A DNA stretch of 64,000 nucleotides from Pseudomonas delhiensis (GCF_900187975.1 NZ_FZPC01000001.1:248001-312000), one strand, 5' to 3'; shown: positions 21,632 through 30,295, counted from the first letter of the stretch. The notes: generated from the sequence alone by a model not told the origin. Numbers and translations: made by a program.

Positions 21632-23107
21632 CCCGGCCTCCAGGGCCTGGACCAGTTCCGACAGCGCCTCGAAGCGGTTCTCCGGCTCCGGCGCCAGGGC
21701 CCGCGCCAGGCAGCCATCCCAGCCGGGCGGCACGGCCACCCCGAGGTCCGCCAGGGGTTGATAGCGCACCGCCGCCCCCGCCTCCGGCAGCGCCGGCTCC
21801 GGCCAGCGCCCGCTGGCCAGCCAGTAGGCGTAGGCAGCCACCACGAACTGCTCGGCGCGGCTGTCCAGGGCGCCGCCCGCGCGCAGTTCCGGCGCCATCG
21901 GCAACACGTCGGCCGGCAGCGCCTGGCGCGGGCAGCCCGGCACTGTCGCGGCCAGCTCCGGCAACAGCAGCAGGTGCCCGCGGTCGTCCACCACGATCTG
22001 CCTGGGGGAAATCCACAGCCCCTGCATGCCGCGCCGCTGCAGCGCCCGCAGGGCCTGCACCAGTTGCCGCAGCAGGCCCAGCAGCTCCGCCGGCGCCGGC
22101 TTGCGCCAGGCACCGCGCCAATCCGCCAGGCTGCGCCAGCGCCCCGCCGGCAGGGCGAACAGCTGGTAGGCATGCTGGCGCGGCGCGCGGGGCGACAGCA
22201 CGTCGGGCAGGCTCGCCACCTTGCAGCCGCGCAACGCCCACTCGCGCAGCCAGAAGGCCTGGTCGGCGGCCTGTGCCGCGGCCAGCAGCCAGGCCTCGCG
22301 GCCGTCCTCGTGGCGCACGCGGAACAGCCGCCCCTCGGGCCCGTAGGGGCAGGCCTCCAGCAGCCGCCAGCCCTCCAGCGCTATCCCCGGCCGCAGCACC
22401 GGCGGCGCCGGCCAGCCGGCGGGCACCGGCAGGCCCGGCTGCGCCACCAGGCGCTCCGGCAGCACCAGCGCGGCGGCTCCCGGTGCCTGCAGGAGCGGCT
22501 CCAGCAGCGCCGGCAGCTCGACCTCGGCGGGCCGTCCAAGCCCCTCCAGCAGCGGCCGCCGATCGATCACCTCGAGCAGCGGCTGCGGCGCCATCAGCAA
22601 GGCCTCGCCCGCCTGCAGCGGCAGGTTGTGCTGGGTGAGCGGCAGCTCGGCCTGGCCGCCCAGGCTGCCATCCTCGCGGCCGGGCAGGCCCTGCAGCTCG
22701 CCCGCGCGGTAACGCAGCAGGCCGATGTTTCCACAGCGCAGGAAATGCGCCTGCCCGCCCTGGACCAGCAGCACCCCCGCGGCCAGTTCGGCGCCCGGCC
22801 GGCCAGCCCGGGCGCGGCGGAAGTTCAGCATGTTCAGCGACGCCAGCACCTGGCGCACGGCCTGGGCCTCGGACCAGGTTTCGGGGGCGCAGGCGAAATC
22901 GGCGAAGAGCGCATCCAGCTGCGCCTCCAGTTCCCGCACCAGATTGGGGCAGCCGCGTCCCCAGAGCAGCCCCAGCATGAACACCGCCGGCCGCCCCTGG
23001 CGCCCGCCCAGCCACTCGGCGCGCACCCGCGCGGCCTGGGCCGGCAGGTCGGGCCCGGCACCAAGGGCGACGCCGGGCAGGGGCGAATGGGCGGGATGCA
23101 GGGACAT
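21527..23107 (-). CDS. Degenerate PP2C-like/kinase-like fusion with C-terminal membrane anchor
   Basis: A 526-residue protein. Residues 35-185 resemble a PP2C phosphatase (AAGVLLVQGGQAHFLRCGNIGLLRYRAGEL), but the metal-binding Asp of the usual GDSR is replaced: GNIG at 126-129. Residues 243-495 resemble a Ser/Thr kinase (GWRLLEACPYGPEGRLFRVRHE; C-lobe PPGWDGCLARALAPEPENRF), yet the VAIK Lys, the HRD Asp (GLWISPRQIVV at 363-373) and the DFG Asp are all missing. A hydrophobic segment ends the protein (506-524). Active homologues pair phosphatase and kinase; this one is probably catalytically dead. Start at ATG 23107; ATG 23155 is possible. Confidence 0.78.
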   Translation of the reverse strand: MSLHPAHSPLPGVALGAGPDLPAQAARVRAEWLGGRQGRPAVFMLGLLWGRGCPNLVRELEAQLDALFADFACAPETWSEAQAVRQVLASLNMLNFRRARAGRPGAELAAGVLLVQGGQAHFLRCGNIGLLRYRAGELQGLPGREDGSLGGQAELPLTQHNLPLQAGEALLMAPQPLLEVIDRRPLLEGLGRPAEVELPALLEPLLQAPGAAALVLPERLVAQPGLPVPAGWPAPPVLRPGIALEGWRLLEACPYGPEGRLFRVRHEDGREAWLLAAAQAADQAFWLREWALRGCKVASLPDVLSPRAPRQHAYQLFALPAGRWRSLADWRGAWRKPAPAELLGLLRQLVQALRALQRRGMQGLWISPRQIVVDDRGHLLLLPELAATVPGCPRQALPADVLPMAPELRAGGALDSRAEQFVVAAYAYWLASGRWPEPALPEAGAAVRYQPLADLGVAVPPGWDGCLARALAPEPENRFEALSELVQALEAGLAQARLPVQGWRRWAVVGAFAGAVVAASAWYLLG

Positions 23108-23280
23108 GGGGCAAGGTTCCGACAGGGATTTCCCCGGCGGGACTGCAGCCTTCATGCCGACGTGTAATATCCTGCAACCTGTCCTGGGCAGAGGCCCGCG
23201 ACAAAGCGCCCCCCACTGCAACACGGGGGCGCCTATAATGCCGGGCTCGGCAGTTCACCACGCGGTTTTCAAGGCTCTTC

Positions 23281-23940
23281 ATGGATTTCAACCCGATCGA
23301 CCTCGTCCTGCACCTCGACACCTATCTCTCGCTGCTGGTCAACAACTACGGAGCCTGGATCTACGCCATCCTGTTCCTGGTGATCTTCTGCGAAACCGGC
23401 CTGGTGGTAACGCCCTTCCTCCCCGGCGACTCCCTGCTGTTCATCGCCGGCGCCATCTGCGCCACCGGCGGCATGGACCCGTGGCTGCTCGGCGGCCTGC
23501 TGCTGTTCGCGGCCATCAGCGGCGACAGCACCAACTACGTGATCGGCCGCACCCTGGGCAAACGGCTGTTCAGCAACCCGGACTCCAAGGTGTTCCGCCG
23601 CGACTACCTGGATCAGACCCACGCCTTCTACGAGCGCCACGGCGGCAAGACCGTGACCCTCGCGCGCTTCCTGCCGATCGTGCGCACCTTCGCGCCCTTC
23701 GTCGCCGGCATGGCCTACATGCCCTACCTGCGCTTCCTGTTCTTCAGCGTCGCCGGCAGCATCGCCTGGGTCGGCGGCCTGGTCACCCTGGGCTATTTCT
23801 TCGGCAACGTGCCCTTCATCAAGCAGAACCTGTCGGTGATGATCATCGCCATCATCGCCTTCTCCCTGGTGCCCATGCTGATCGGCGTGGTCCGCCACAA
23901 GCTGGCGCGCCCCACCAAGCCGCAGGCCTCGGAGCGCTGA
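23281..23940 (+). CDS. DedA-family membrane protein
   Basis: A 219-residue DedA/SNARE-associated (VTT) family inner-membrane protein. Hallmarks are FCETGLVVTPFLPGDSLLF (about 38-56) and FYERHGGKTVTLARFLPIVRTFAPFVAGM with the conserved arginines. DedA proteins are linked to proton-motive force and lipid-carrier (undecaprenyl phosphate) translocation. A TATAAT -10 element lies at 23234-23239. It is followed after 7 bases by mtfA. Confidence 0.94.
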   Translation: MDFNPIDLVLHLDTYLSLLVNNYGAWIYAILFLVIFCETGLVVTPFLPGDSLLFIAGAICATGGMDPWLLGGLLLFAAISGDSTNYVIGRTLGKRLFSNPDSKVFRRDYLDQTHAFYERHGGKTVTLARFLPIVRTFAPFVAGMAYMPYLRFLFFSVAGSIAWVGGLVTLGYFFGNVPFIKQNLSVMIIAIIAFSLVPMLIGVVRHKLARPTKPQASER

Positions 23941-23947
23941 TACCGCA

Positions 23948-24766
23948 ATGTGGTCGTTCAGCGCCTGGCGCCGCCGGCGCTTCCTCGCCCGCCACCCGCT
24001 GGACGCGCAGCTGTGGGCCGAAGTGCTGCGGCGCCTGCCGATCCTCGACGGCCTGGGCGAAGAGGAACTGCGCCTGCTCGGCGAGCGGGCGCTGTTGTTC
24101 CTGCGCGACAAGCACCTGACCGCCCTGCCCGGCGTCGAGCTGGACGACTTCCGCTGCCTGCTGCTGGCGGCCCAGGCCCAGTTGCCGCTGCTGCACCTGC
24201 CGGAGCTGAACTGGTACGGCGGCTTCCACGAACTGGTGCTCTACCCCGACGACTTCCTCAGCCCGCAGAAGCACCGCGACCCGGCCGGGGTGATCCACGA
24301 GTTCGACGACGAACGCAGCGGCGAGACCTCGCTGCAGGGCCCGGTGGTGCTGGCCTGGCCCGGGGTGGAGAACGGCGGCGGCTGGGACGCCTACAACCTG
24401 GTGATCCACGAACTGGCGCACAAGCTGGACATGCTCGACGGCGACGCCAACGGCCTGCCGCCGCTGCACCGCGACATGCGCATCGGCGACTGGTCGGCGG
24501 CCATGAAGTCGGCCTACGACGAGATGAACCGCAAGCTCGACCGCCATCCCGGCGCGCACACCGCCATCGACCCCTACGCCGCGGAGAACCCGGCGGAATT
24601 CTTCGCCGTCACCAGCGAATACTTCTTCACCGCCCCCGACCTGCTGCACCAGGCCTATCCGAAGGTCTACGAGCAACTGGCGCTGTTCTACCGGCAAGAT
24701 CCGCTTGCGCGCCTGCAGCGGTTGCAGCGCGAGCACCCCGACTATCAGGAAACTCCGGCGCACTGA
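23948..24766 (+). CDS. mtfA: Zinc-dependent peptidase MtfA (M90 family)
   Basis: A 272-residue MtfA-type protein. The zinc motif HELAH is at residues 154-158, with [14 protein letters not shown] supplying the downstream Glu. In E. coli MtfA binds the repressor Mlc and has aminopeptidase activity. An Mlc partner is not in this window, so that role is not established here. It begins 7 bases after the DedA gene, a likely two-gene operon. Confidence 0.92.
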   Translation: MWSFSAWRRRRFLARHPLDAQLWAEVLRRLPILDGLGEEELRLLGERALLFLRDKHLTALPGVELDDFRCLLLAAQAQLPLLHLPELNWYGGFHELVLYPDDFLSPQKHRDPAGVIHEFDDERSGETSLQGPVVLAWPGVENGGGWDAYNLVIHELAHKLDMLDGDANGLPPLHRDMRIGDWSAAMKSAYDEMNRKLDRHPGAHTAIDPYAAENPAEFFAVTSEYFFTAPDLLHQAYPKVYEQLALFYRQDPLARLQRLQREHPDYQETPAH

Positions 24767-24799
24767 GCGATGTCTGTGGCTTGGCCACGGCAATCTGCC

Positions 24800-24805
24800 T
24801 ATAAT
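24800..24805 (+). promoter_or_regulatory. Candidate -10 element of ppa
   Basis: TATAAT 44 bases before the ppa start codon and 34 bases after the mtfA stop. The matching -35 is weak (no close TTGACA at 16-18 bases). Confidence 0.5.
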
Positions 24806-24848
24806 CCGCCGCACTTTTTCGGCCCGACCAACCCCCTTGGAGTCGTCC

Positions 24849-25379
24849 ATGAGCTACAGCAGCATCCCGGCTGGCAAAGACCTGCCGAACGACATCTACG
24901 TCGCCATCGAGATCCCGGCCAACCACGCGCCGATCAAGTACGAGATCGACAAGGACACCGACTGCCTGTTCGTCGACCGTTTCATGGCCACCCCGATGTT
25001 CTACCCGGCCAACTACGGCTTCATCCCCAACACCCTGGCCGACGACGGCGACCCCCTGGACGTGCTGGTCGTGACCCCCTACCCGGTGGCCCCGGGTTCG
25101 GTGATCCGCGCCCGTCCGGTCGGCGTGCTGAACATGAGCGACGAAGCCGGCGGCGACGCCAAGCTGATCGCCGTACCGCACGACAAGCTGAGCGTGCTGT
25201 ACCAGGACGTGAAGGAATACACCGACCTGCCGGCCCTGCTGCTGGAGCAGATCAAGCACTTCTTCGAGAACTACAAGGACCTCGAGAAGGGCAAGTGGGT
25301 CAAGGTCGAAGGTTGGGGCAACGCCGAAGAGGCTCGCTCCTACATCACCAAGGCCGTCGCCGCCTTCCAGGCCAAGTGA
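24849..25379 (+). CDS. ppa: Inorganic pyrophosphatase (soluble, family I)
   Basis: A 176-residue family I pyrophosphatase that hydrolyses PPi in the cytosol. The signature [11 protein letters not shown] (about 66-76) supplies the metal-binding aspartates; [16 protein letters not shown] and [12 protein letters not shown] are also typical. Codon use is strongly biased, as expected for a highly expressed gene. The start ATG 24849 gives the standard [14 protein letters not shown] opening. A strong terminator follows. Confidence 0.97.
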   Translation: MSYSSIPAGKDLPNDIYVAIEIPANHAPIKYEIDKDTDCLFVDRFMATPMFYPANYGFIPNTLADDGDPLDVLVVTPYPVAPGSVIRARPVGVLNMSDEAGGDAKLIAVPHDKLSVLYQDVKEYTDLPALLLEQIKHFFENYKDLEKGKWVKVEGWGNAEEARSYITKAVAAFQAK

Positions 25380-25405
25380 TGGTCGCGGGGTGACCCGCCA
25401 CGAAG

Positions 25406-25434
25406 AAGCCCCGCCCCGCGCGGGGCTTTTTTCT
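25406..25434 (+). terminator. Terminator of ppa
   Basis: AGCCCCGC/GCGGGGCT stem with a T-run, about 25 bases after the stop codon. Confidence 0.93.
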
Positions 25435-25485
25435 GCGCGCGAAAGGCACGCCCGTCGCAACGACGGCGCCCTGGCGGAAATGCCA

Positions 25486-25515
25486 TTAGGCAAGCCCGGC
25501 CGAATTTGCTAAAGT
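25486..25515 (+). promoter_or_regulatory. Possible sigma-70 promoter in gene-free stretch
   Basis: TTAGGC and TAAAGT are separated by 18 bases. The match is modest. It points toward the orphan terminator at 25607-25630 and no coding gene lies between. Confidence 0.35.
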
Positions 25516-25521
25516 GCGCGC

Positions 25522-25630
25522 CCACGACGCCGGCGCCAGAGCCGCGTCCACAGAATTCAAAGGCGGTCGCGGCTTACCAGAAGTAAGGACGGGCCACCCC
25601 CTGAAGAGCCGGCCACAAGCTGGCTTTTTT
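25522..25630 (+). ncRNA. Candidate small RNA between ppa and the arsR-type gene
   Basis: The gap 25380-26008 holds no convincing gene. A terminator-like hairpin (25607-25630; AGCCGGC/GCTGGCT with six T) has no gene upstream on its strand except ppa, which already has its own terminator. Together with the -35/-10-like pair at 25486-25515 this defines a possible 109-nt transcript. It is equally possible that the hairpin is a backup ppa terminator. I do not recognise the RNA. Confidence 0.3.
25607..25630 (+). terminator. Orphan terminator downstream of ppa
   Basis: Seven-base stem AGCCGGC/GCTGGCT (one G-T pair), five-base loop, then six T residues. Confidence 0.7.
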
Positions 25631-25721
25631 AATTTCAAGGCTCGACTTTTCCTACTGCTGCCTTGGCGCCCTCACGGCCTCCTGGGCCATGAGCAATAAT
25701 GCTTCCCCTGGAAAAGCGAAA

Positions 25722-25745
25722 GGCCTCGGCGAACTCACCGAGGCC
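25722..25745. other. Perfect GGCCTCGG/CCGAGGCC hairpin in gene-free stretch
   Basis: Eight-base inverted repeat with an eight-base loop and no T-run. Purpose unknown. The rest of 25640-25950 shows nothing convincing; a short open frame across it has no RBS or recognisable motif. Confidence 0.5.
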
Positions 25746-25952
25746 ATGACGCCGGCCGGGCGCTCCCAGTCCATTTGCCAAGTACTCTGGCGGAAGCCCT
25801 CCCATTGTCCGAGGGCGCTTCCCGACGCGAGCGTTACCCTGGAACGCATCGCCGGCTACTCGGATTGCCATCGGCCCATCGTGCCTCCCGGCACCGGCCG
25901 CGGCCGCCTACTATCAACCCCATCGATCATCATCATCGACCCAAACGAATTC

Positions 25953-25972
25953 ATATCGCTTTTCATCGATAT
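25953..25972. promoter_or_regulatory. Candidate operator of the ArsR-type regulator
   Basis: Inverted repeat ATATCG - 8 bases - CGATAT, overlapping an AT-rich TATATAG that could be the -10. It lies 36 bases before the regulator's ATG, in sequence much richer in A and T than the surroundings. ArsR-family proteins usually repress their own operon from such sites. Confidence 0.5.
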
Positions 25973-26008
25973 ATAGTTCGTTCCCAAGCGATACACACAA
26001 AGGCAGCG

Positions 26009-26320
26009 ATGAGCGAAGCACTGAACCTCGACGAAATCTTCAAGGCCCTGGCCCACCCCGTGCGGCGCGACATGCTGCATTGGCTGAAGGACCCGGAGCG
26101 CTATTTCGACGAGCAGGAGCACCAGCCTTTCGCCATCGGCGTCTGCGCCGGGAAGTTCGACCAGCGCACCGGGTTGTCGCAATCCACCGTCTCGGCGCAT
26201 CTGGCCACCCTCCAGCGCGCCGGGTTGGTGACCAGTCGGAAAATCGGCCAGTGGCATTTCTTCAAACGCAATGAGGAAACCATCGCGGCCTTTGTTCGCC
26301 ACCTGAGCGAAGCGCTGTAG
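26009..26320 (+). CDS. ArsR-family winged-helix repressor
   Basis: A 103-residue ArsR-type winged helix protein: IFKALAHPVRRDMLHWL at the start and the recognition helix GLSQSTVSAHLATLQRAGLV followed by the wing KIGQWHFFKRNE. It lacks the ELCVCDL metal site; only one Cys is present (IGVCAGK, about residue 49), so metal sensing is unlikely. It heads an operon with an MFS carrier and an old yellow enzyme, which suggests it senses an electrophile or xenobiotic; that is inference. ATG 26009 gives the standard length. Confidence 0.88.
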   Translation: MSEALNLDEIFKALAHPVRRDMLHWLKDPERYFDEQEHQPFAIGVCAGKFDQRTGLSQSTVSAHLATLQRAGLVTSRKIGQWHFFKRNEETIAAFVRHLSEAL

Positions 26321-26368
26321 CCGCAGCGAACTGCCTAGAACATCCCACTCTTTTCCAGGAGCAGGCGC

Positions 26369-27571
26369 ATGCCCCTTCCGCTTCTCGTCCTCGCCTTGTC
26401 CGCGTTCGCCATCGGCACCACGGAATTCGTCATCATGGGCTTGCTGCCGGACGTCGCCGGCGACCTCGCCGTCTCCATCCCCAGCGCCGGCTGGCTGGTC
26501 AGCGGCTATGCCTTCGGCGTGGCCGTGGGCGCGCCCATCATGGCGCTGCTCACCGCCAGGCTGCCGCGCAAGCGCGCGCTGCTGATGCTCATGGGCATCT
26601 TCATCCTCGGCAACTTCCTCTGCGCGGTGGCCGCCAGCTACGGCATGCTGATGCTGGCGCGGATCGTCACCGCGCTCTGCCACGGCGCCTTCTTCGGCAT
26701 CGGCTCGGTGGTCGCCGCCGGCCTGGTGCCGGCCAACCGCAAGGCCTCCGCCGTGGCCCTGATGTTCACCGGGCTGACCCTCGCCAACGTGCTCGGCGTG
26801 CCGCTGGGCACCGCCCTCGGCCAGGCCGCCGGCTGGCGCTCGACCTTCTGGGTGGTGACGGTCATCGGCGTGTTCGCGCTGATCGGCCTGTGGCGCATCC
26901 TGCCCGCCGGGCATGACGAGGAAGCCGTGGACCTGCGCCAGGAAGCCGCGGCCCTGCGCAGCGGCCAGTTGTGGCTGGCGCTGGGCACCACCGTGCTGTT
27001 CTCCGCCGCGGTGTTCGCCCTGTTCACCTACGTCGCCCCGCTGCTGGGCGAGGTCACCCAGGTGTCGCCGCGCGGCGTGACCTGGACCCTGGTGCTGATC
27101 GGCCTGGGCCTGACCCTCGGCAACATCCTCGGCGGCCGCCTCGCCGACTGGCGCCTGGGCACCACCCTGGCGGGGGTCTTCGCCACCATGGCGGTGGTCT
27201 CCGCGGCGCTGAGCTGGACCAGCCATTCGCTGCTGCCGGCCGAGGTCACCCTGTTCCTCTGGGCCGCGGCCGCCTTCGCCGCCGTGCCGGCCCTGCAGGT
27301 CAACGTGGTGCGCGTCGGCCAGGGCGCGCCCAACCTGGTCGCCACCCTGAACATCGGCGCCTTCAACGTCGGCAACGCCGTCGGCGCCTGGGTCGGCGGC
27401 AGCGTCATCGACCACGGCCTGGGCCTGACCCGCGTGCCCCTGGCCGGCGCCCTGCTCGCAGTGCTGGCGCTGATCGCGGTAATGATCGCCTTCAGCGGCA
27501 GGCCCAACCAGACGCAACCCGTCCTCGACCGAACCCCGGATCAACCCCGTAACGGAGCACCGCAGCAATGA
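26369..27571 (+). CDS. MFS efflux transporter (AraJ/YdhP-like DHA1 family)
   Basis: A 400-residue, 12-segment drug:H+ antiporter-1 type MFS protein. The opening LSAFAIGTTEFVIMGLLPDVAGDL is the classic motif of this subgroup, with GAPIMALLTARLPRKRALL as the loop 2-3 motif and GALLAVLALIAVMIAF near the end. CAGGAG precedes the ATG. Its stop overlaps the start of the downstream oxidoreductase by 4 bases (ATGA), so the two are translationally coupled. Substrate unknown. Confidence 0.92.
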   Translation: MPLPLLVLALSAFAIGTTEFVIMGLLPDVAGDLAVSIPSAGWLVSGYAFGVAVGAPIMALLTARLPRKRALLMLMGIFILGNFLCAVAASYGMLMLARIVTALCHGAFFGIGSVVAAGLVPANRKASAVALMFTGLTLANVLGVPLGTALGQAAGWRSTFWVVTVIGVFALIGLWRILPAGHDEEAVDLRQEAAALRSGQLWLALGTTVLFSAAVFALFTYVAPLLGEVTQVSPRGVTWTLVLIGLGLTLGNILGGRLADWRLGTTLAGVFATMAVVSAALSWTSHSLLPAEVTLFLWAAAAFAAVPALQVNVVRVGQGAPNLVATLNIGAFNVGNAVGAWVGGSVIDHGLGLTRVPLAGALLAVLALIAVMIAFSGRPNQTQPVLDRTPDQPRNGAPQQ

Positions 27572-28617
27572 CCACGCTCTTCGACCCCATCACCCTCGGC
27601 GACCTGCAACTGCCGAACCGCATCATCATGGCCCCGCTGACCCGCTGCCGCGCCGACGAGGGCCGCGTGCCCAACGCGCTGATGGCCGAGTACTACACCC
27701 AGCGCGCCGACGCCGGCCTGATCCTCAGCGAAGCCACCTCGGTGACGCCCATGGGCGTCGGCTACCCGGACACCCCCGGCATCTGGTCCGACGACCAGGT
27801 GCGCGGCTGGAGCAACGTGACCAAGGCCGTGCACGCCAACGGCGGGCGCATCTTCCTGCAGCTGTGGCACGTGGGCCGCATCTCCGACCCGCTGTACCTG
27901 AACGGCGAGACGCCGGTGGCGCCCAGCGCCATCAAGCCGGCCGGCCACGTCAGCCTGGTGCGCCCGCTGAAGGAATACGTCACCCCGCGCGCCCTGGAGA
28001 CCGAGGAGATCGCCGACATCGTCGAGGCCTACCGCCAGGGCGCCGAGAACGCCAAGGCCGCCGGCTTCGACGGCGTGGAGATCCACGGCGCCAACGGCTA
28101 CCTGCTCGACCAGTTCCTGCAGAGCAGCACCAACCAGCGCAGCGACCGCTACGGCGGCGCCATCGAGAACCGCGCGCGCCTGCTGCTGGAAGTCACCGAC
28201 GCCGCCATCGAAGTCTGGGGCGCCGGCCGAGTCGGCGTGCACCTGGCGCCGCGCATGGACTCCCACGACATGGGCGATGCCGACCCGCTGGCCACCTTCG
28301 GCTACGTGGCCCGCGAGCTGGGCAAGCGCGGCGTGGCCTTCATCTGCACCCGAGAGAAGGAGGGCCCGGACAGCATCGGCCCGAAACTGAAGGAAATCTT
28401 CGGCGGCCCGTACATCGCCAACGAGCGCTTCACCAAGGCCAGTGCCAACGAATGGCTGGCCAGCGGCAAGGCCGACGCGGTGGCCTTCGGCATCCCCTTC
28501 ATCGCCAACCCGGACCTGGTGGAGCGCCTGGCCAAGGACGCGCCGCTGAACGAGGCGCACCCGGAGACCTTCTACGCCAAGGGCCCGGTCGGCTACCTGG
28601 ACTACCCGCGGCTGTAA
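27568..28617 (+). CDS. Old yellow enzyme family alkene reductase (NemA/XenB-like)
   Basis: A 349-residue FMN-dependent TIM-barrel reductase. Landmarks: NRIIMAPLTRCRAD (FMN-site Thr), IFLQLWHVGRIS, the catalytic HGANGYLLDQFLQ with the usual substrate-binding His/Asn pair, and NQRSDRYGGAIENR. It reduces electrophilic alkenes, nitro compounds or nitrate esters with NAD(P)H. The coupled exporter and ArsR-type regulator suggest a detoxification operon. Followed by a terminator. Confidence 0.93.
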   Translation: MTTLFDPITLGDLQLPNRIIMAPLTRCRADEGRVPNALMAEYYTQRADAGLILSEATSVTPMGVGYPDTPGIWSDDQVRGWSNVTKAVHANGGRIFLQLWHVGRISDPLYLNGETPVAPSAIKPAGHVSLVRPLKEYVTPRALETEEIADIVEAYRQGAENAKAAGFDGVEIHGANGYLLDQFLQSSTNQRSDRYGGAIENRARLLLEVTDAAIEVWGAGRVGVHLAPRMDSHDMGDADPLATFGYVARELGKRGVAFICTREKEGPDSIGPKLKEIFGGPYIANERFTKASANEWLASGKADAVAFGIPFIANPDLVERLAKDAPLNEAHPETFYAKGPVGYLDYPRL

Positions 28618-28632
28618 GGGCTGGGCATGAAG

Positions 28633-28663
28633 AAAAGGGCGCCTCCTGAAGGCGCCCTTTTCG
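28633..28663 (+). terminator. Terminator after the old yellow enzyme gene
   Basis: AAAAGGGCGCC/GGCGCCCTTTT stem with a CTCCTGAA-type loop region. Confidence 0.9.
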
Positions 28664-28702
28664 TTTGTGGCGTGGCGCTTTTCGTATGCGAAGAGCCAAG
28701 AG

Positions 28703-28852
28703 CCCCTCTCCCCAGCCCTCCCCCTTCAGGGAGAGGGCTGGGGAGAGGGAACGGAGCCAACCCAAAGCACGAAAGCCGCCAGTGAATACCGTTCAGAAGC
28801 TATGTAGGAGCGCGCCCTGCGCGCGAATCGCGGGCAGGGCCCGCTCCTACAC
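28703..28852. repeat. CCCTCTCCCC palindrome and a REP element
   Basis: 28703-28750 is a long inverted repeat, CCCTCTCCCCAGCCCT... with its complement GGCTGGGGAGAGGG, a family distinct from the GTAGGAGCG repeats. 28804-28852 is a GTAGGAGCGCGCCCTGCGC ... CCGCTCCTAC element. Both lie in a convergent gap. Confidence 0.85.
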
Positions 28853-28858
28853 GGATGC

Positions 28859-29698
28859 TCAACGGTTGGTCAGCTGCTGCTGGAGGTTCTGCACCTGCGC
28901 CTGCAGCGCGTTGATGTTGCGCGTGACCTGGGCGCGGAAGGCGTCGAACTCGGCGGTGCTGCCGCCCTGCTGGCCCTGCTTGCCCTCGACTTCGCTGCGC
29001 AGGATCAGCAGGTCGTCCTGGATGCTCTTGATCGACTGGCTCTGGTCGCCGCGCTTCTTCAGCGCCGCGATGTCGGCGCTCAGGTTCTGGATCTGCGCGT
29101 TGGCGCTGGCCAGGTCGCCCTGCAGGCTCTTCACCTTCGCCTGTTCGTCGGCCAGCGACTTGATCTTGCCGTCGAGCTGGGCGATCAGTTGCGCGGCGCT
29201 GTCCTGCTGGGCCTTGAGCTCGTTGCTCAACTGGTCGAGGCGCTTGGCCTGCTGGCCGTCGATCTGCGACAGCGAGTCCTGCTGCTGGCGCGCCTGGTCG
29301 GCGAGCCGGCCCTGCAACTGCTTGACCTGCAGCTTGAGCTGCTCGCGCTCGCTAGTGACGGAGGATTCGTTCTGGACGAACTTGCCGCGGATGTCGTCGA
29401 GGCGGCCGGCGGCTTCCTCGCTGATCTTGGCGAAGCTTTCCTGGGTGGCGATCAGTTGCTGCTCCATCAGCGCCAGTTGCTGGTGGCTCCACCAGGCCAC
29501 GGCGCCCAGGGCGATGGCCATGGCCGCGACCAGCGCCCACAGCGGGCCGGTGCTGGCGCCGCCCTTGGGCTGGGGCGCCAGGCGCTTGCCGTCGGGCTCG
29601 TAGACGCGGCGCGGATGGTGGCCGAACTCGTCGCGGTCGGCGGCGTCGGTGGTCAGGCTGGGCACATCGTCGAAGTCGTCGAAACTGTCGTTACGCAT
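28859..29698 (-). CDS. Membrane-anchored coiled-coil protein of unknown function
   Basis: A 279-residue protein with an acidic, disordered cytoplasmic N-terminus (SFDDFDDVPSL), one transmembrane helix (about 52-70), and a long Gln/Lys/Glu-rich coiled coil (about 75-278) that would face the periplasm. ATG 29698 is chosen because it is followed by the acidic stretch and upstream codons look non-coding. No enzymatic motif. The topology recalls cell-envelope or division-associated scaffolds, but I do not recognise it. Confidence 0.8.
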   Translation of the reverse strand: MRNDSFDDFDDVPSLTTDAADRDEFGHHPRRVYEPDGKRLAPQPKGGASTGPLWALVAAMAIALGAVAWWSHQQLALMEQQLIATQESFAKISEEAAGRLDDIRGKFVQNESSVTSEREQLKLQVKQLQGRLADQARQQQDSLSQIDGQQAKRLDQLSNELKAQQDSAAQLIAQLDGKIKSLADEQAKVKSLQGDLASANAQIQNLSADIAALKKRGDQSQSIKSIQDDLLILRSEVEGKQGQQGGSTAEFDAFRAQVTRNINALQAQVQNLQQQLTNR

Positions 29699-29958
29699 GA
29701 AGGAAACCTGTGGAGGGAAAGCGGCATGGCGCCTGCGCAGGGCGCAGTATATCCGTTCGCGCCGGGACCTTGGACAGCGCGCCATCGGGGGGCGCGGCGC
29801 ACCGCGGCGGCGCGCGCCGGCCCTGGCAGAGACCACGCCGGCGCGGCCGGGGTTCCCGCCAGGCCGCGGAAATAGTGGCGAGGCGACAGTATGGCATATG
29901 CCTTGCTCCGCCTCAGCACCGGCGCCACCCTGGCGCCCACTGCGGGGGAGGGAGTTGG

Positions 29959-30231
29959 GTGATCGAATTCAACAAGGCCATCCTGGATTGCATGCGCGAA
30001 CTGCGCCGCCGTCTGCGCGAGGAACAGGCGCTGGACATCCAGTTCCAGCAAGCCGACGCCATCGCGCTCATGCTGCACGCCTGCGAGGGCTCCAGCCGCG
30101 AGGGCACCCGCGAGCTGGGCCAGCGCCTCAGCGAACTGAGCGGCGTGCGCCTGCCGCGGGTGGTGCAGGAGCCGAGCTTCCTGCCCAGCGAGTCCGGGCA
30201 ACGGCATTACTCGGGACCGTTGCGCGGGTGA
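29959..30231 (+). CDS. Small conserved-looking hypothetical protein (GTG start)
   Basis: A 90-residue soluble, mostly helical protein beginning V(M)IEFNKAILDCMRELRRRL. GTG at 29959 is chosen because GGGGGAGGGAG lies just before it and no in-frame ATG is nearby. Helices at 5-40 and 50-70, Pro-rich tail. Divergent from the coiled-coil gene with a 260-base gap. Function unknown. Confidence 0.65.
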   Translation: MIEFNKAILDCMRELRRRLREEQALDIQFQQADAIALMLHACEGSSREGTRELGQRLSELSGVRLPRVVQEPSFLPSESGQRHYSGPLRG

Positions 30232-30260
30232 CGCCGGGGTCGAGCGCAGCAATATCCCGG

Positions 30261-30295
30261 GCGATGGGTTTCGCTGCGCCCCACCCATCCTACGA
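30261..30295. repeat. Half element of the GTAGGATGGG family
   Basis: GCGATGGGTTTCGCT ... CCCATCCTACG, the right half of the element seen whole at 7999-8073 and 55497-55566. Confidence 0.75.

Noticed and set aside
25689..25976. 95-codon open frame before the ArsR-type gene
   Set aside because: No RBS, no recognisable motif, and it runs through the candidate operator.
26009..26320. Arsenic or metal resistance operon
   Set aside because: The regulator lacks the metal-binding cysteine motif, and no arsenate reductase or arsenite pump is present.
28703..28750. Terminator formed by the CCCTCTCCCC palindrome
   Set aside because: No T-run follows, and a proper terminator lies just upstream at 28633-28663.
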